From positions 124,001 to 188,000 of the forward strand of contig JABTUS010000005.1 in the NCBI GenBank assembly GCA_015075305.1: a DNA stretch of 64,000 nucleotides. The letters run 5' to 3'. Numbering within the stretch: position 1 is the stretch's first letter; the number at the start of each line of letters is the position of its first letter. Both the position numbers and the translations under genes were made by a program. Below, in pieces: positions 36,540 through 45,838 of this stretch. Below the pieces are notes generated by a model that did no database searches, was not told the origin of the DNA, and saw nothing but the letters and a program-made list of their open reading frames with translations. The stretch comes from Opitutaceae bacterium. GTDB lineage: Bacteria; Verrucomicrobiota; Verrucomicrobiia; Opitutales; Opitutaceae.

Positions 36540-38891
36540 ATGAGAATCCTACACACTTCATTGGCTGTCCTCCTCCCTCTCCTTCTGTCCGGCGGACCCG
36601 CAATGCATGCACAGGCCACCTCGACGTCCTCCTCCACGCCAGCGCAGCAGGAGCCCGAACCAATTCAACTCTCGGTCTTCGAGGTTACTTCGCAGACCGA
36701 ACGCGGCTATGCAACAACCTCCTCTCTCTCGGGTTCGCGGGTCGCCGTTCCGGTCGTGGAGCTTCCCGCATCCGTGATCACGCTGAATCAGAAGCTCATC
36801 CAGGACACCGTTGCGATGACCAGCGACGAGGTGCTCAGCCTCGTGTCGGGGATATCCGTTGCGGCACGAACGACCAGCCAGAACCTGTTCTCCATGCGTG
36901 GATACACGGTTGCCAGCGCGCAGCGCGATGGGTTCCCCGACAGGATCATCACAGCTGCAGGCGGATTCGACTTTTCGTACATCGAGCGGATCGAGGTTGT
37001 GAAGGGACCCTCGGGAGTCCTGTACGGCACCCATAGTCCCGGCGGCATCGTGAATTTCGTGAGCAAGCGACCGCTTGCCCGTCCGCGCACATTCGTCAGC
37101 GCCACGATCGGATCGTATGACACCTGGCGGGGCGAGTTGGATCATTCGGGCTTTCTGGATGGTGCCCGCAAGTTCGGTTATCGGCTGGCGACTGCATTCT
37201 CAGACACGGCCGGTCCGATGCGTTTCCATGCGGAGCCTGACGGCGGGTATCAGGCGTACAACCCGAGTTTCTCCTATCACTTCAACAACGGCCTGCAGGT
37301 CTGGGCATGGGCCGCTGTTGTGCGCGACCGGATCAACCGACTGGCCCGCACCGTCCACGGGTTTGCCGAAGGTCCAGGTCACGGACGCGCGCTGCTCCGT
37401 GAGGCGGATCTTCCGGGAAACAACATCTTCAACAATCTGGTTCACCTGGAGTCGGACAACTTCGAGGTCGGGGCCATCAAGACGATCTCCCTCAATGGTC
37501 TCGAGGTGGACGTCCGTGCCATTGCCCGCCAGTATGATCTCAACAGCGATCCTAGCAGAATACGGGGCATCGGCCCGGGAACGGACGTGTTCCTTGACGC
37601 GAGCAATCAGGTCATAGGAATGGATTCGCGCAACGTGAGCTACAGCGATGCCGCCGGACGCCTTGCGAGCGTGGCGCGGCGCCAGGTGCGTTTCGACTCG
37701 CGGCTCAACTCAACCGATGGACGGGATTTCGCCCTCGACATAAATTTCCGATTTAGACTGGGGCCGACAAACCATCAGTTCCTTCTCTACGGGTCTTACG
37801 GCACGTCTGACGACCATTCGAAGGATGATGCCTACGACGTCACCAGCAATGCCATACTCACCTCGCTTGGCGCGAGTAAGTCGGGTAACATTCTCTACTT
37901 CATTGTCCGGCCTTCGCCCACCTTCAAACCGACCCCTCAGCAGATCCTTGACGTCGCCAATGTGCGCACGGTCCGGAACACCGTCGTCCGTGAGGACAAG
38001 TCCAGCGCCTTCGGTTTCATGGAGAGAATGTCGTTTCTTCGTGATCGAATTTTTCTGGTCGCTGGAATGCGGCGAAGCGAAATCGAAACCACGACTGCGC
38101 AGATCGTCGGCAACCAGACGCAGGATGCCGAGAACACCCGCGACAAGACCTGGACCGGAAGTTACGCCGCACTTGCAAAGGTCTACCAGGGAGGGCCCGG
38201 AACGGCCTCCCTCTTTTACAACAACAACGAGACATTCACTCCGGAATTCTCGATCGACCGGCGGCTTGCAACCTTTGGAAAGCGGTTTCCCAACCGCATC
38301 GCGTCCACTGACGAATTTGGCCTCAAGCTCGACATGTTCCGCTCCCGGGCGGTCGCAACAATCTCATGGTTCGACAACGAGGAGAACAACGGCCTGCTGA
38401 CATTCAACGACGAAACCGGCGCCATCACCGGGATTCCAATCAGCAGTTATCAGGCTCCCGCCGGCGTTCGCACAACGAAGGGATGGGAGATGGATTTGAA
38501 CGTGAACCCGCTGCCTGGCCTTGAGATGTTGATTTCCTACGGCAAGGTTGATCCTAAGCTGGAAAATGGCACCAAAGCCTCATCCATCGCGTTCGACACA
38601 CTTTCCCTTCTCGCCCGGTATGAGTTTTCCCGAAACGTCCTGCGGGGCCTGTCAGGCACTTGGATCTACCAGCAATGGGGCGATAGCATGCTCAATACGC
38701 GCACTGGCTGGCGGCTGCCCGGCGGCGAGATACACACCGCCGTTGTTGGATACGGCAGAGGACGATGGATCCTTCGTCTCAGGATTGAAAATGTTTTCGA
38801 CAACATATCCACCCTGCCAAGCGAGAATGAGACAGCGATCGGCGTGACACGCCATCGAAACTATCGACTCGGGCTGACTTTCAGCTATTGA
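36540..38891 (+). CDS. TonB-dependent outer-membrane receptor
   Basis: A 783-residue receptor. The signal peptide ends near M-H-A-Q-A. The mature N-terminus carries P-I-Q-L-S-V-F-E-V-T, the probable TonB-box region and a form common in Opitutaceae. The plug domain follows (L-P-A-S-V-I-T-L-N, then S-M-R-G-Y, and E-V-V-K-G-P-S-G-V-L-Y-G), and the barrel ends in L-G-L-T-F-S-Y with a terminal aromatic residue. The open frame runs further upstream, but ATG 36540 gives the signal peptide. It leads the plus-strand arm, and its stop overlaps the sulfatase start (TGATG). Glycan uptake is inferred from context; siderophore uptake is the alternative. Confidence 0.92.
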   Translation: MRILHTSLAVLLPLLLSGGPAMHAQATSTSSSTPAQQEPEPIQLSVFEVTSQTERGYATTSSLSGSRVAVPVVELPASVITLNQKLIQDTVAMTSDEVLSLVSGISVAARTTSQNLFSMRGYTVASAQRDGFPDRIITAAGGFDFSYIERIEVVKGPSGVLYGTHSPGGIVNFVSKRPLARPRTFVSATIGSYDTWRGELDHSGFLDGARKFGYRLATAFSDTAGPMRFHAEPDGGYQAYNPSFSYHFNNGLQVWAWAAVVRDRINRLARTVHGFAEGPGHGRALLREADLPGNNIFNNLVHLESDNFEVGAIKTISLNGLEVDVRAIARQYDLNSDPSRIRGIGPGTDVFLDASNQVIGMDSRNVSYSDAAGRLASVARRQVRFDSRLNSTDGRDFALDINFRFRLGPTNHQFLLYGSYGTSDDHSKDDAYDVTSNAILTSLGASKSGNILYFIVRPSPTFKPTPQQILDVANVRTVRNTVVREDKSSAFGFMERMSFLRDRIFLVAGMRRSEIETTTAQIVGNQTQDAENTRDKTWTGSYAALAKVYQGGPGTASLFYNNNETFTPEFSIDRRLATFGKRFPNRIASTDEFGLKLDMFRSRAVATISWFDNEENNGLLTFNDETGAITGIPISSYQAPAGVRTTKGWEMDLNVNPLPGLEMLISYGKVDPKLENGTKASSIAFDTLSLLARYEFSRNVLRGLSGTWIYQQWGDSMLNTRTGWRLPGGEIHTAVVGYGRGRWILRLRIENVFDNISTLPSENETAIGVTRHRNYRLGLTFSY

Positions 38892-40453
38892 TGCATGCCA
38901 CGGCGCGCCACCTTCAAATGCCGACGGTTTCCCATTTCGCAATCCTGCGCCTGATCCTTGCGTTTTCCGTCATGTTCACGCTCCTGGAGCCTGCGGCAGC
39001 ACTGGCGGAAGAGCGACGGCCCAATATTCTCCTGATTACGGCCGACGATCTCAATTGGAACTCGCTTGGCGCCTTCGGCTGCCCCGTTCGCGAAACAACT
39101 CCGCACCTCGATCGTCTTGCGGAGTCTGGAATTCGCTTTGCGAAGGCGCACGTCACCATCGCCCTTTGCGCTCCCAGTCGCGGCGTCATGATGACGGGAC
39201 GATATCCCCACGCATCTGGAGCGACAGGATTTGGTCCCATGCCGGCAAACGTGGCTACTGTACCCGAAATTCTGACAGATGCCGGATACCTTTGCGGCAT
39301 CATCGACAAGGTCGGTCACCTCAATCCCGCCGCGAAATACCGGTGGTCGGCGACTTACAGCGACACGGGCAACGGCCGAAATCCATCGCGCTTCGGCAAG
39401 TTTGCCGCAGAATTCATTTCGCGGGCGCGGGAGGCGGGCCGACCGTTCTTCCTGATGGCGAACTCACGTGATCCGCACCGCCCTTTCGCAGGAAGCAGGC
39501 AGGAACGGCAGTACATCGACGCCCCGCGAAACAATGACGAACGCAATTGGGCCAGTCCGAAAGCTGTCGCCCTCATGTCGCTTCCGTCGCGGACATACAC
39601 ACCGGATGAAGTGGTGGTCCCGGGATTTCTGCCCGACGTCCCTGACATCCGGGAGGAGGTGGCTGACTACTACAATTCGGTTCGGCGCTGTGACGACACC
39701 GTGGGAGCGTTGCTGAAGGCCCTGGACGATTCGGGCATGAGGGATCAAACGCTGGTGGTTTTTCTCTCTGACAATGGCATGCCCTTTCCATTCGCCAAGT
39801 TCAGTTGCTATCCAAACGGCACGCACACGCCTCTGATCGTCCGCTGGCCGGGCTCGGTCGGACCGCAGCAGACCAACGATGAGATGATCGCTGGAGTCGA
39901 CCTTGCACCAACGCTGCTGGAGGCAGCCGGCATCACGCCTCCCGCTGAAATGGACGGCCGGTCGTTTCTGCCGCTGCTCAAGGGAGAGCGGCAGTCGCGC
40001 CGCGATCGCGTCTTCACGGCATTCTACTCGACGCTGCTTCGTGAAATGGTGCCGACCCGCGCGGTCCAGACTCGTCGATACGTCTATATTTTCAATCGCT
40101 GGGCGGACGGGGCCACGCAGTGCCAGAATGAATTTTACAAGGGCCCCGCGTTGCCCGCCATGATTGCCTCAGCTCGCACCGATCCTGCAGTCGCCCAACG
40201 GGTGATTCACTTTCTCTTTCGGGCTCCGGAAGAGCTTTACGACGTAGATCGTGACCCCGACTCACTGCACAACTTGGCGGATAGTCTTGAACACCGGGAA
40301 ACGCTTGAACTCCTCCGTCGCGATCTGGAGGAGTGGATGCGGCGGACCAATGATCCGGTCCTGCCGGATTTTCGTGCAATGCTCGCGGGACGCCTTCCAC
40401 CGATGGGGGGACCGCCTGATCCCGGTGCCGGCAGGACTTCGTCAAGCCACTAG
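38891..40453 (+). CDS. Exported sulfatase, heparan N-sulfatase-like
   Basis: A 520-residue S1-family sulfatase with a signal peptide (L-I-L-A-F-S-V-M-F-T-L-L-E-P-A-A-A-L-A). The metal-binding A-D-D-L and the formylglycine motif C-A-P-S-R (C93) are intact, as are D-P-H-R and S-D-N-G. The segment S-D-N-G-M-P-F-P-F-A-K followed by T-P-L-I-V-R-W-P-G is characteristic of SGSH-like enzymes. A formylglycine-generating enzyme encoded elsewhere must activate it. Its stop TAG (40451-40453) is built from the IS630 target TA plus the first G of the element. Confidence 0.9.
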   Translation: MHATARHLQMPTVSHFAILRLILAFSVMFTLLEPAAALAEERRPNILLITADDLNWNSLGAFGCPVRETTPHLDRLAESGIRFAKAHVTIALCAPSRGVMMTGRYPHASGATGFGPMPANVATVPEILTDAGYLCGIIDKVGHLNPAAKYRWSATYSDTGNGRNPSRFGKFAAEFISRAREAGRPFFLMANSRDPHRPFAGSRQERQYIDAPRNNDERNWASPKAVALMSLPSRTYTPDEVVVPGFLPDVPDIREEVADYYNSVRRCDDTVGALLKALDDSGMRDQTLVVFLSDNGMPFPFAKFSCYPNGTHTPLIVRWPGSVGPQQTNDEMIAGVDLAPTLLEAAGITPPAEMDGRSFLPLLKGERQSRRDRVFTAFYSTLLREMVPTRAVQTRRYVYIFNRWADGATQCQNEFYKGPALPAMIASARTDPAVAQRVIHFLFRAPEELYDVDRDPDSLHNLADSLEHRETLELLRRDLEEWMRRTNDPVLPDFRAMLAGRLPPMGGPPDPGAGRTSSSH

Positions 40454-40478
40454 TGTTCTGTCGCGGAAATGACTATAC
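40453..40478 (+). repeat. IS630 left terminal inverted repeat
   Basis: It begins GTGTTCTGT and continues to GAAATGACTA. It matches the right end in reverse complement at 23 of 26 positions. Confidence 0.9.
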
Positions 40479-40483
40479 ATATA

Positions 40484-41599
40484 TCATGCGGCCTTCTTGC
40501 GCGGCTTTCGCCGGGTGCAACCGGGCTGGATGGCCTCGAGCCGGCGACGACAGCGTTCGATCCTGGCAAGGATGTCCTCCGCCTTGGCGGTCCAAACAAA
40601 TGGCGTGGGCTCCTGGTTCCATTGCTCGATGAAGCGGGTGATCGAGTTGATCAGATCGGGAACACTGGAGAAGCTGCCGCGACGCACCGCCTTGCCGGTG
40701 AGTTCGGCAAACCAGCGCTCCACCAGATTGAGCCAGCTCGAACTGGTGGGAATGAAGTGCAGTTTGAAGCGTGGACGCCGGGCGAGCCAGCGCTGCACCC
40801 GCTCGTGTTTGTGGGTGCCGTAATTGTCGACGATAAGATGGAGCTCGTCCGCCTCGGCATATTCCGCGTCGATTTGTCGCAGGAACTTCAGGAACTCGAT
40901 GTGCCGGTGGCGCGGGAAGCAGTGGCCGCTGATCTTGCCGGCGGCCACGTTCAATGCGGCAAACAGCGTGGTCGTGCCATGGCGCACGTAGTCGTGCGTC
41001 CAGGTGCCGCAGCGACCGCGCTTCAGCGGCAGGCCTGGTTGCGTGCGATCCAGCGCCTGAATCTGGCTTTTCTCGTCCACGCAGAGCACCACCGCGTTTT
41101 GCGGTGGGTTGAGGTAAACGCCCACCACATCGAGCAGTTTGGGCACAAACTGTGGATCGCGGGAGAGTTTGAACGTCTCCTGTCGGTGCGGCTGCAACCC
41201 ATGCTCCTGCCAGATACGCGCGACTGTGCTCGCATGCACGCCCTGCGCCTTCGCCAGGGTTCGCGCGCTCCAGTGCGTCCGCCCCGGCGGCTTCGTGTGC
41301 AGCGTCGCTTCGACGATCCTTTTCGCCAGCCCTCGGCGCGGCTTGCGCCCGCGGCCATTCGCCACGTCCCACAATCCTTGCGGACCTGCGGACACAAAGC
41401 GCTGGCGCCACAGCCGGCAGGTGTGCCGGTTCACCTCCAGCTCCTCCGCAATCGTGGCATCGTCCAGCCCTTCGGCCTTGCGCAAAATGATCCGGCAGCG
41501 CTTCACCACCTGCTGGGGCGTACCGTGCGCGCCCACCCAGCGCTCCAAAACGCCACGTTGGTCTGCCGTGACCGTCAGAATCGTCGGTTTCCTGCTCAT
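40484..41599 (-). CDS. IS630-family transposase
   Basis: A 371-residue transposase that looks intact. N-terminal helix-turn-helix segments (A-T-I-A-E-E-L-E-V-N-R-H-T and A-R-T-L-A-K-A-Q-G-V-H-A-S-T) precede a DDE domain with D175 (C-V-D-E-K), D258 (I-V-D-N-Y-G-T-H) and E294 (N-L-V-E-R-W-F). The D258-E294 spacing fits IS630. It is transcribed against the sulfatase operon. Full length and near-perfect ends suggest recent, possibly current, activity. Confidence 0.95.
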   Translation of the reverse strand: MSRKPTILTVTADQRGVLERWVGAHGTPQQVVKRCRIILRKAEGLDDATIAEELEVNRHTCRLWRQRFVSAGPQGLWDVANGRGRKPRRGLAKRIVEATLHTKPPGRTHWSARTLAKAQGVHASTVARIWQEHGLQPHRQETFKLSRDPQFVPKLLDVVGVYLNPPQNAVVLCVDEKSQIQALDRTQPGLPLKRGRCGTWTHDYVRHGTTTLFAALNVAAGKISGHCFPRHRHIEFLKFLRQIDAEYAEADELHLIVDNYGTHKHERVQRWLARRPRFKLHFIPTSSSWLNLVERWFAELTGKAVRRGSFSSVPDLINSITRFIEQWNQEPTPFVWTAKAEDILARIERCRRRLEAIQPGCTRRKPRKKAA

Positions 41600-41629
41600 G
41601 CTTGCAGGTTGAACGATAACGACTTTTAA

Positions 41630-41655
41630 GTCTAGTCATTTCAGCAACAGAACAC
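41630..41655 (-). repeat. IS630 right terminal inverted repeat
   Basis: Reads GTGTTCTGT inward from 41655 on the minus strand, then GAAATGACTA after mismatched positions. It is followed by the duplicated TA. Confidence 0.9.
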
Positions 41656-41662
41656 TAGCACC

Positions 41663-43189
41663 ATGACGCTTTTTTTCAAGCGAACAGCGCTTTCGATTCT
41701 CAGCCTCTGTGCGCTGTCTGCTGCCGCAGCCCACCTGCTCGCCTCGACTGATACCGCGCCCGCCACCGCGCGCCCAAACGTCCTCTTTGTCATCATCGAC
41801 GATCACGGTGCAAATCTTCACGATGTGTTCCAGCGCTCCCAAGTGCACACACCAAACCTGCAACGGCTCGCCCGGCGAAGCACCTGGTTCACGCACGCCT
41901 ATGTCGATGCTCCGGCATGCGGCCCCTCGCGCACGGCGTTCCTGACAGGGATGCACGCGTTTCGATCCGGCGTCTACTACAACGAACAGGCCTACAGACG
42001 AACCAAGGCACCGGTGTCACGGGTGACGACGCTTCCCGGCCAGTTCCTGGCCAATGGATATCTCACCGCCGGCTACGGCAAGATCGCTCACAACAGGTTT
42101 TTGGAGGACGATGTCGGCGACTATACGCCCGGTTACTACAAGATGCTCAACCGGCCGGCAGACGTCACATACACCGACAAGGCGCTGCTGCGGGAGGTCA
42201 TCCCAGGAACACTGGTCAAGGCTTGGGTTGACAATTGGTCGTGGGGCGTCCTGCCGGATGATTGGGATCGCGCAGACTCCACGAAGCTGCAGCAGGACAC
42301 GGAAGAAGCCAACCGAGTCATCGCCCTGCTGGGCCGGAAGAATGCTGCACCGTTTTTTGTCGCTCTTGGTTTCTGGAAACCGCATGTCTCGTGGACTGTC
42401 GCCCAGCGCTATTTCGACAAATATCCCCTCGACGCCATTGAGCTTCCGGCAGGATACCTCGAGAACGATCTTGACGATGTGCCAATGCCAGCTCGCTGGC
42501 TCGCCCTGCACAGAGGTGAGCATGAATTCATCCTGAGCCACGGCCTCTGGAAGAAGTGCCTGCAGGCCTACTATGCCTCCATCTCTTACGTGGATGAGCA
42601 GATCGGCCGGGTGCTCGATGCCCTTGATCGGAGCGCGTATCGCGACAACACCATCGTGGTCTTTCTTTCGGACAACGGCTGGCACAGCGGCGAAAAGAAC
42701 CACTGGTCAAAGTTCTATCTCTCCGAGCTGGCCTGCCGCGTCGCTCTTTCCATTCATGTCCCGGGTCGCCCCGCCCAGGTTTGCGACACGCCTGTGAGCG
42801 CGCTGGACCTGTACCCCACGCTTCTCAGCCTTGCCGGTCTTCCGCGGCCTAAGACACACAGGCTCGACGGAGTTGACCTGTCGTCGCTCCTTGCAGATGG
42901 CAGCCGTGAGCGGGGCAGTCCGGTGCTGTCGACATTCGGGCCTGGCTGCCACTCGGTGCGAAATGCTCGCTATCGCTATACGCGATACCGCAACGGTGAC
43001 GAAGAACTTTACGATCACAGCAACGATCCCAATGAATGGCACAATCTTGCCGCTGACAAGAGCCTGGCCGCGATCAGGCGCGCTCTCGCCGATTGGATAC
43101 CTGACAAGGATGCTCCGGAAATTGAGTTCGACGTTCCTCGCGGCTCCAAGCAGGCGATGAACGTGTGGTCCGAGGAGGCCTTTCGATGA
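41663..43189 (+). CDS. Exported sulfatase, iduronate-2-sulfatase-like
   Basis: A 508-residue sulfatase with a signal peptide. The formylglycine motif is C-G-P-S-R (C86), with I-D-D-H at the metal site. G-K-I-A-H, and F-F-V-A-L-G-F-W-K-P-H, match the iduronate-2-sulfatase branch rather than that of sulfatase 1. The ATG lies 5 bases beyond the IS630 right end; before the insertion it sat 4 bases after the sulfatase 1 stop. The element may now reduce its expression by polarity. Confidence 0.9.
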   Translation: MTLFFKRTALSILSLCALSAAAAHLLASTDTAPATARPNVLFVIIDDHGANLHDVFQRSQVHTPNLQRLARRSTWFTHAYVDAPACGPSRTAFLTGMHAFRSGVYYNEQAYRRTKAPVSRVTTLPGQFLANGYLTAGYGKIAHNRFLEDDVGDYTPGYYKMLNRPADVTYTDKALLREVIPGTLVKAWVDNWSWGVLPDDWDRADSTKLQQDTEEANRVIALLGRKNAAPFFVALGFWKPHVSWTVAQRYFDKYPLDAIELPAGYLENDLDDVPMPARWLALHRGEHEFILSHGLWKKCLQAYYASISYVDEQIGRVLDALDRSAYRDNTIVVFLSDNGWHSGEKNHWSKFYLSELACRVALSIHVPGRPAQVCDTPVSALDLYPTLLSLAGLPRPKTHRLDGVDLSSLLADGSRERGSPVLSTFGPGCHSVRNARYRYTRYRNGDEELYDHSNDPNEWHNLAADKSLAAIRRALADWIPDKDAPEIEFDVPRGSKQAMNVWSEEAFR

Positions 43190-44496
43190 TTCGGAGCATG
43201 CTTTTCTCCGCATTGCTGCTCGCTGTCGCATCGCACAAGGTCGCGGCGGCTATTCCACAGGATATTCTTTTCATTCAAGCCGACGACCTCGGCTGGAGCG
43301 ACCTTGGCTGCTATGGGAACGCTCATGTCCGCACGCCGGCGATAGATCATCTGGCGGCAACTGGCATGCGCTTCACTCAGGCGTATGCGGGAGCTCCGGT
43401 ATGCACGCCCTCCAGGGCCGCCACGATCACCGGATTGCATGCCGCGCGACTGCATTGCACGGGGCAGGCTTCCTATCGTGGAGACGACTCCCCGAGCCGA
43501 GTGTTCGCATCCCTAGACTTCAAGACCCACTTTCCAGCAGGCACTCCGACACTGGCACGCACTTTGCACGCCAGTGGCTACGATACCATCATTCTCGGCA
43601 AGTGGGGGTTCGACGACAACCCGACGGACCACGGGTTCTCAGAGATTTTTTCCGGCCCGGATCGAGTGTTGATGGAGCGCACCGTGGAGCTCCTGTCCCA
43701 CACGGCACAACGACCTCGCCTCATCTACCTCAATTTTTCCCGGCCGCACATCCCTTTGCGACCCGATCCAGCCTTGCTCGCAAAATATGAGAATGCAGCG
43801 GACAACGTCAGCCGGCGTGAAAGCAATCCAGCCTACGCCGCGGTCATTGAAGAAATCGATGGCGATGTTGGGCGGATTCTGGATGCCTTGGATCGCAAAT
43901 CCGCCGCAGCGCGCACTTTGGTCATCTTCACTTCGGACAATGGTGGATACCTTGGCACGGAAGAAGAAACCATCACGTCCAATGCGCCGTTGCGGGAAGG
44001 AAAGGCCAGCCTCTACGAAGGAGGAGTGCGCGTACCTCTGATCATGCGGTTTCCGGGAATGATAGCACCGGGGTCGTTGTGCACTGCGCCGGTTCATGCA
44101 GTGGAGTGGCACGCAACAATTGCTGAACTCGCTGGCCTCGGGATTCCGCCAGGGCTCGACGGAGGGAGTTTTGCCGGACTTCTCCAAGGGGGCGATCACG
44201 GCACCCGTCCAGCAATGTTCTGGCACTTTCCCCACTACCGGCGCACGCGCCCGGGAATCGCCGGGAGTCCTTCCTCCTCCATGCGCGAGGGAGATTGGAA
44301 ACTGATGCATTTTTACGAGGACGATCATGTCGAGTTGTACGATCTCGCCTCCGATCCATCCGAAACCCATGACCTCGCGTCTCGTTTTCCGATGCGGGCG
44401 GCTGCGCTCCGCGCGCGCCTAGACTCCTGGCGAACTCAGGTGGGTGCGCAACCCCCGGTGCGCAAGTCGCGAGGGACGCTGCCCATGGACCGGTAG
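43186..44496 (+). CDS. Exported arylsulfatase A-like sulfatase
   Basis: A 436-residue sulfatase with a short signal peptide. The metal-site A-D-D-L-G-W-S-D-L-G-C-Y-G and formylglycine motif C-T-P-S-R (C73) are intact. G-K-A-S-L-Y-E-G-G-V-R-V-P, and the C-terminal H-F-P-H-Y with E-G-D-W-K-L, point to the large arylsulfatase branch often assigned to exo-sulfatases on galactose. Start 43186 overlaps the preceding stop (ATGA); the longer frame from 43165 lacks support. Confidence 0.9.
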   Translation: MIRSMLFSALLLAVASHKVAAAIPQDILFIQADDLGWSDLGCYGNAHVRTPAIDHLAATGMRFTQAYAGAPVCTPSRAATITGLHAARLHCTGQASYRGDDSPSRVFASLDFKTHFPAGTPTLARTLHASGYDTIILGKWGFDDNPTDHGFSEIFSGPDRVLMERTVELLSHTAQRPRLIYLNFSRPHIPLRPDPALLAKYENAADNVSRRESNPAYAAVIEEIDGDVGRILDALDRKSAAARTLVIFTSDNGGYLGTEEETITSNAPLREGKASLYEGGVRVPLIMRFPGMIAPGSLCTAPVHAVEWHATIAELAGLGIPPGLDGGSFAGLLQGGDHGTRPAMFWHFPHYRRTRPGIAGSPSSSMREGDWKLMHFYEDDHVELYDLASDPSETHDLASRFPMRAAALRARLDSWRTQVGAQPPVRKSRGTLPMDR

Positions 44497-44516
44497 ATCC
44501 GGTCGTTTCCGCTTCA

Positions 44517-45752
44517 ATGATTCTGCTTCAGTCTCGAACCCTGTTGATCCTTGTCGCCGCAATCATTTCTTGCGGTGCCGTTCGATCTGCAGGCGAGCTG
44601 CCCGGCGCCCCCAGTCTCCTGGCGATTCCAGGCATTGAGAAACGAATCATTGTTGGTGCAACCAATGTCGCGCCGAAGAATGGTGAGCAAACGGTGATAC
44701 GGCTCAGAAACGGCCAGTTGCTGCTGCTTTGGTCGGAGTTTCTCCGCACGGACCTGCTTCCGCCCGCGGAACGTCCGCCGCCCTCGCCCCTGCGCCGCAG
44801 TCCGACCGGCGACGACGGTTATGCGCGCATCAGCGCAATGACTTCTGCGGATGGTGGAGGGTCCTGGTCGAGGCCCTGGGTGGCGGTCGATGACAAGGAT
44901 GCGCTTGTGAACTGCATTTCACCAGGCCTCACACGTCTCAGGGACGGTCGATTGCTCCTGGCCTATTCATGGAGGAGCGGCGGAACTGACAAAAGGAACT
45001 ACGGCAATTGCGCGAAGATGGTCCGCACTTCCTCTGACGAGGGAAAAACATGGTCGGAGTGCACTCGCATTACGCCGGACAATGGGGAATACAACACCGG
45101 TTGCCACGACCGTGCGGTCACCTTGGACAACGGACGTGTGATTGTCCAATGTCACACGATATTCCCACCAGCGATCGCGCGGCCGGGACCCGGCTACCGT
45201 TCGACATGCATGGGAACCTACTTCGCCTATTCCGACGATGACGGGAAAACTTGGGAGCGCAGTGCGGTCACCCTCGATCCAATCGCCGGTCATGGAGGCC
45301 GCTTTGAGGAGGCCGGATTCGTGCAGCGAGTGGATGGGTCCCTCGTCCAGTTCATCCGCAACTGGCACGGTCAGTCGTTCATCTCCGAATCAACTGACCG
45401 CGGCACAACATGGAGCGCACCCAGGCCTTCAGGCGTTTTCAGCGCGCTGGCGCCTACCATTGCCGTCCGTCTCCCCGACTCCTCCGATCTTCTCATGATC
45501 TGGAATCCCACTTGGAATCCCGAAGCCAGAATTGCGGGCATCCGATCTGTTCTGGCATGCGCAGTGAGCCGGGACGGCGGGCGAACATGGGGGCTGCCAA
45601 AAGCGCTTGAAACCAATCCGGATCAATGGGCCGAGTATCCGGGGGTTACATTCGACGGAGACGTCGCGTTGGTCCACTACCGGGTCTTCTCGCTTGATCG
45701 AAACCGATGCGACCTCGTTCAGGCCAGGGTTCCTGTATCCTGGTTCCGCTAA
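44517..45752 (+). CDS. Exported BNR-repeat (sialidase-like) protein
   Basis: A 411-residue exported protein with a signal peptide (L-L-I-L-V-A-A-I-I-S-C-G-A). Five Asp-box turns of the S-x-D-x-G-x-T-W type are visible (S-A-D-G-G-G-S-W, S-S-D-E-G-K-T-W, S-D-D-D-G-K-T-W, S-T-D-R-G-T-T-W, S-R-D-G-G-R-T-W), giving a six-bladed propeller of the exo-alpha-sialidase superfamily. I could not confirm the arginine triad and tyrosine of true sialidases, so the activity may be another hydrolase or lyase. It follows sulfatase 3 by 20 bases. Confidence 0.85.
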   Translation: MILLQSRTLLILVAAIISCGAVRSAGELPGAPSLLAIPGIEKRIIVGATNVAPKNGEQTVIRLRNGQLLLLWSEFLRTDLLPPAERPPPSPLRRSPTGDDGYARISAMTSADGGGSWSRPWVAVDDKDALVNCISPGLTRLRDGRLLLAYSWRSGGTDKRNYGNCAKMVRTSSDEGKTWSECTRITPDNGEYNTGCHDRAVTLDNGRVIVQCHTIFPPAIARPGPGYRSTCMGTYFAYSDDDGKTWERSAVTLDPIAGHGGRFEEAGFVQRVDGSLVQFIRNWHGQSFISESTDRGTTWSAPRPSGVFSALAPTIAVRLPDSSDLLMIWNPTWNPEARIAGIRSVLACAVSRDGGRTWGLPKALETNPDQWAEYPGVTFDGDVALVHYRVFSLDRNRCDLVQARVPVSWFR

Positions 45753-45838
45753 TTGCTCGGACAGGTCTGAACGAATGAATGCGCTCCGGCGAGCTTTGGA
45801 CAAAGCAAGACCGCACACCCCATAAGTGATTCAATTTC

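Larger units (their letters stand above)
40453..41655 (-). mobile_element. Complete IS630-family insertion sequence
   Basis: A 1203-base element flanked by TA on each side (40451-40452 and 41656-41657), the target duplication expected of IS630/Tc1-mariner elements. The ends are 26-base inverted repeats with three mismatches, and one full-length transposase lies on the minus strand. Removing the element and one TA restores CAC-TAG-CACC-ATG, a normal sulfatase junction with a 4-base gap. This shows a clean insertion between two operon genes. Confidence 0.93.

Noticed and set aside
44517-45752. Calling the BNR protein a true sialidase
   Set aside because: Asp boxes show the fold but I could not identify the arginine triad and catalytic tyrosine, so only the superfamily is claimed.
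45793-45806. GCTTTG-GA-CAAAGC hairpin before the RraA gene
   Set aside because: Two-base loop and no T-run; too small to call an attenuator or operator.
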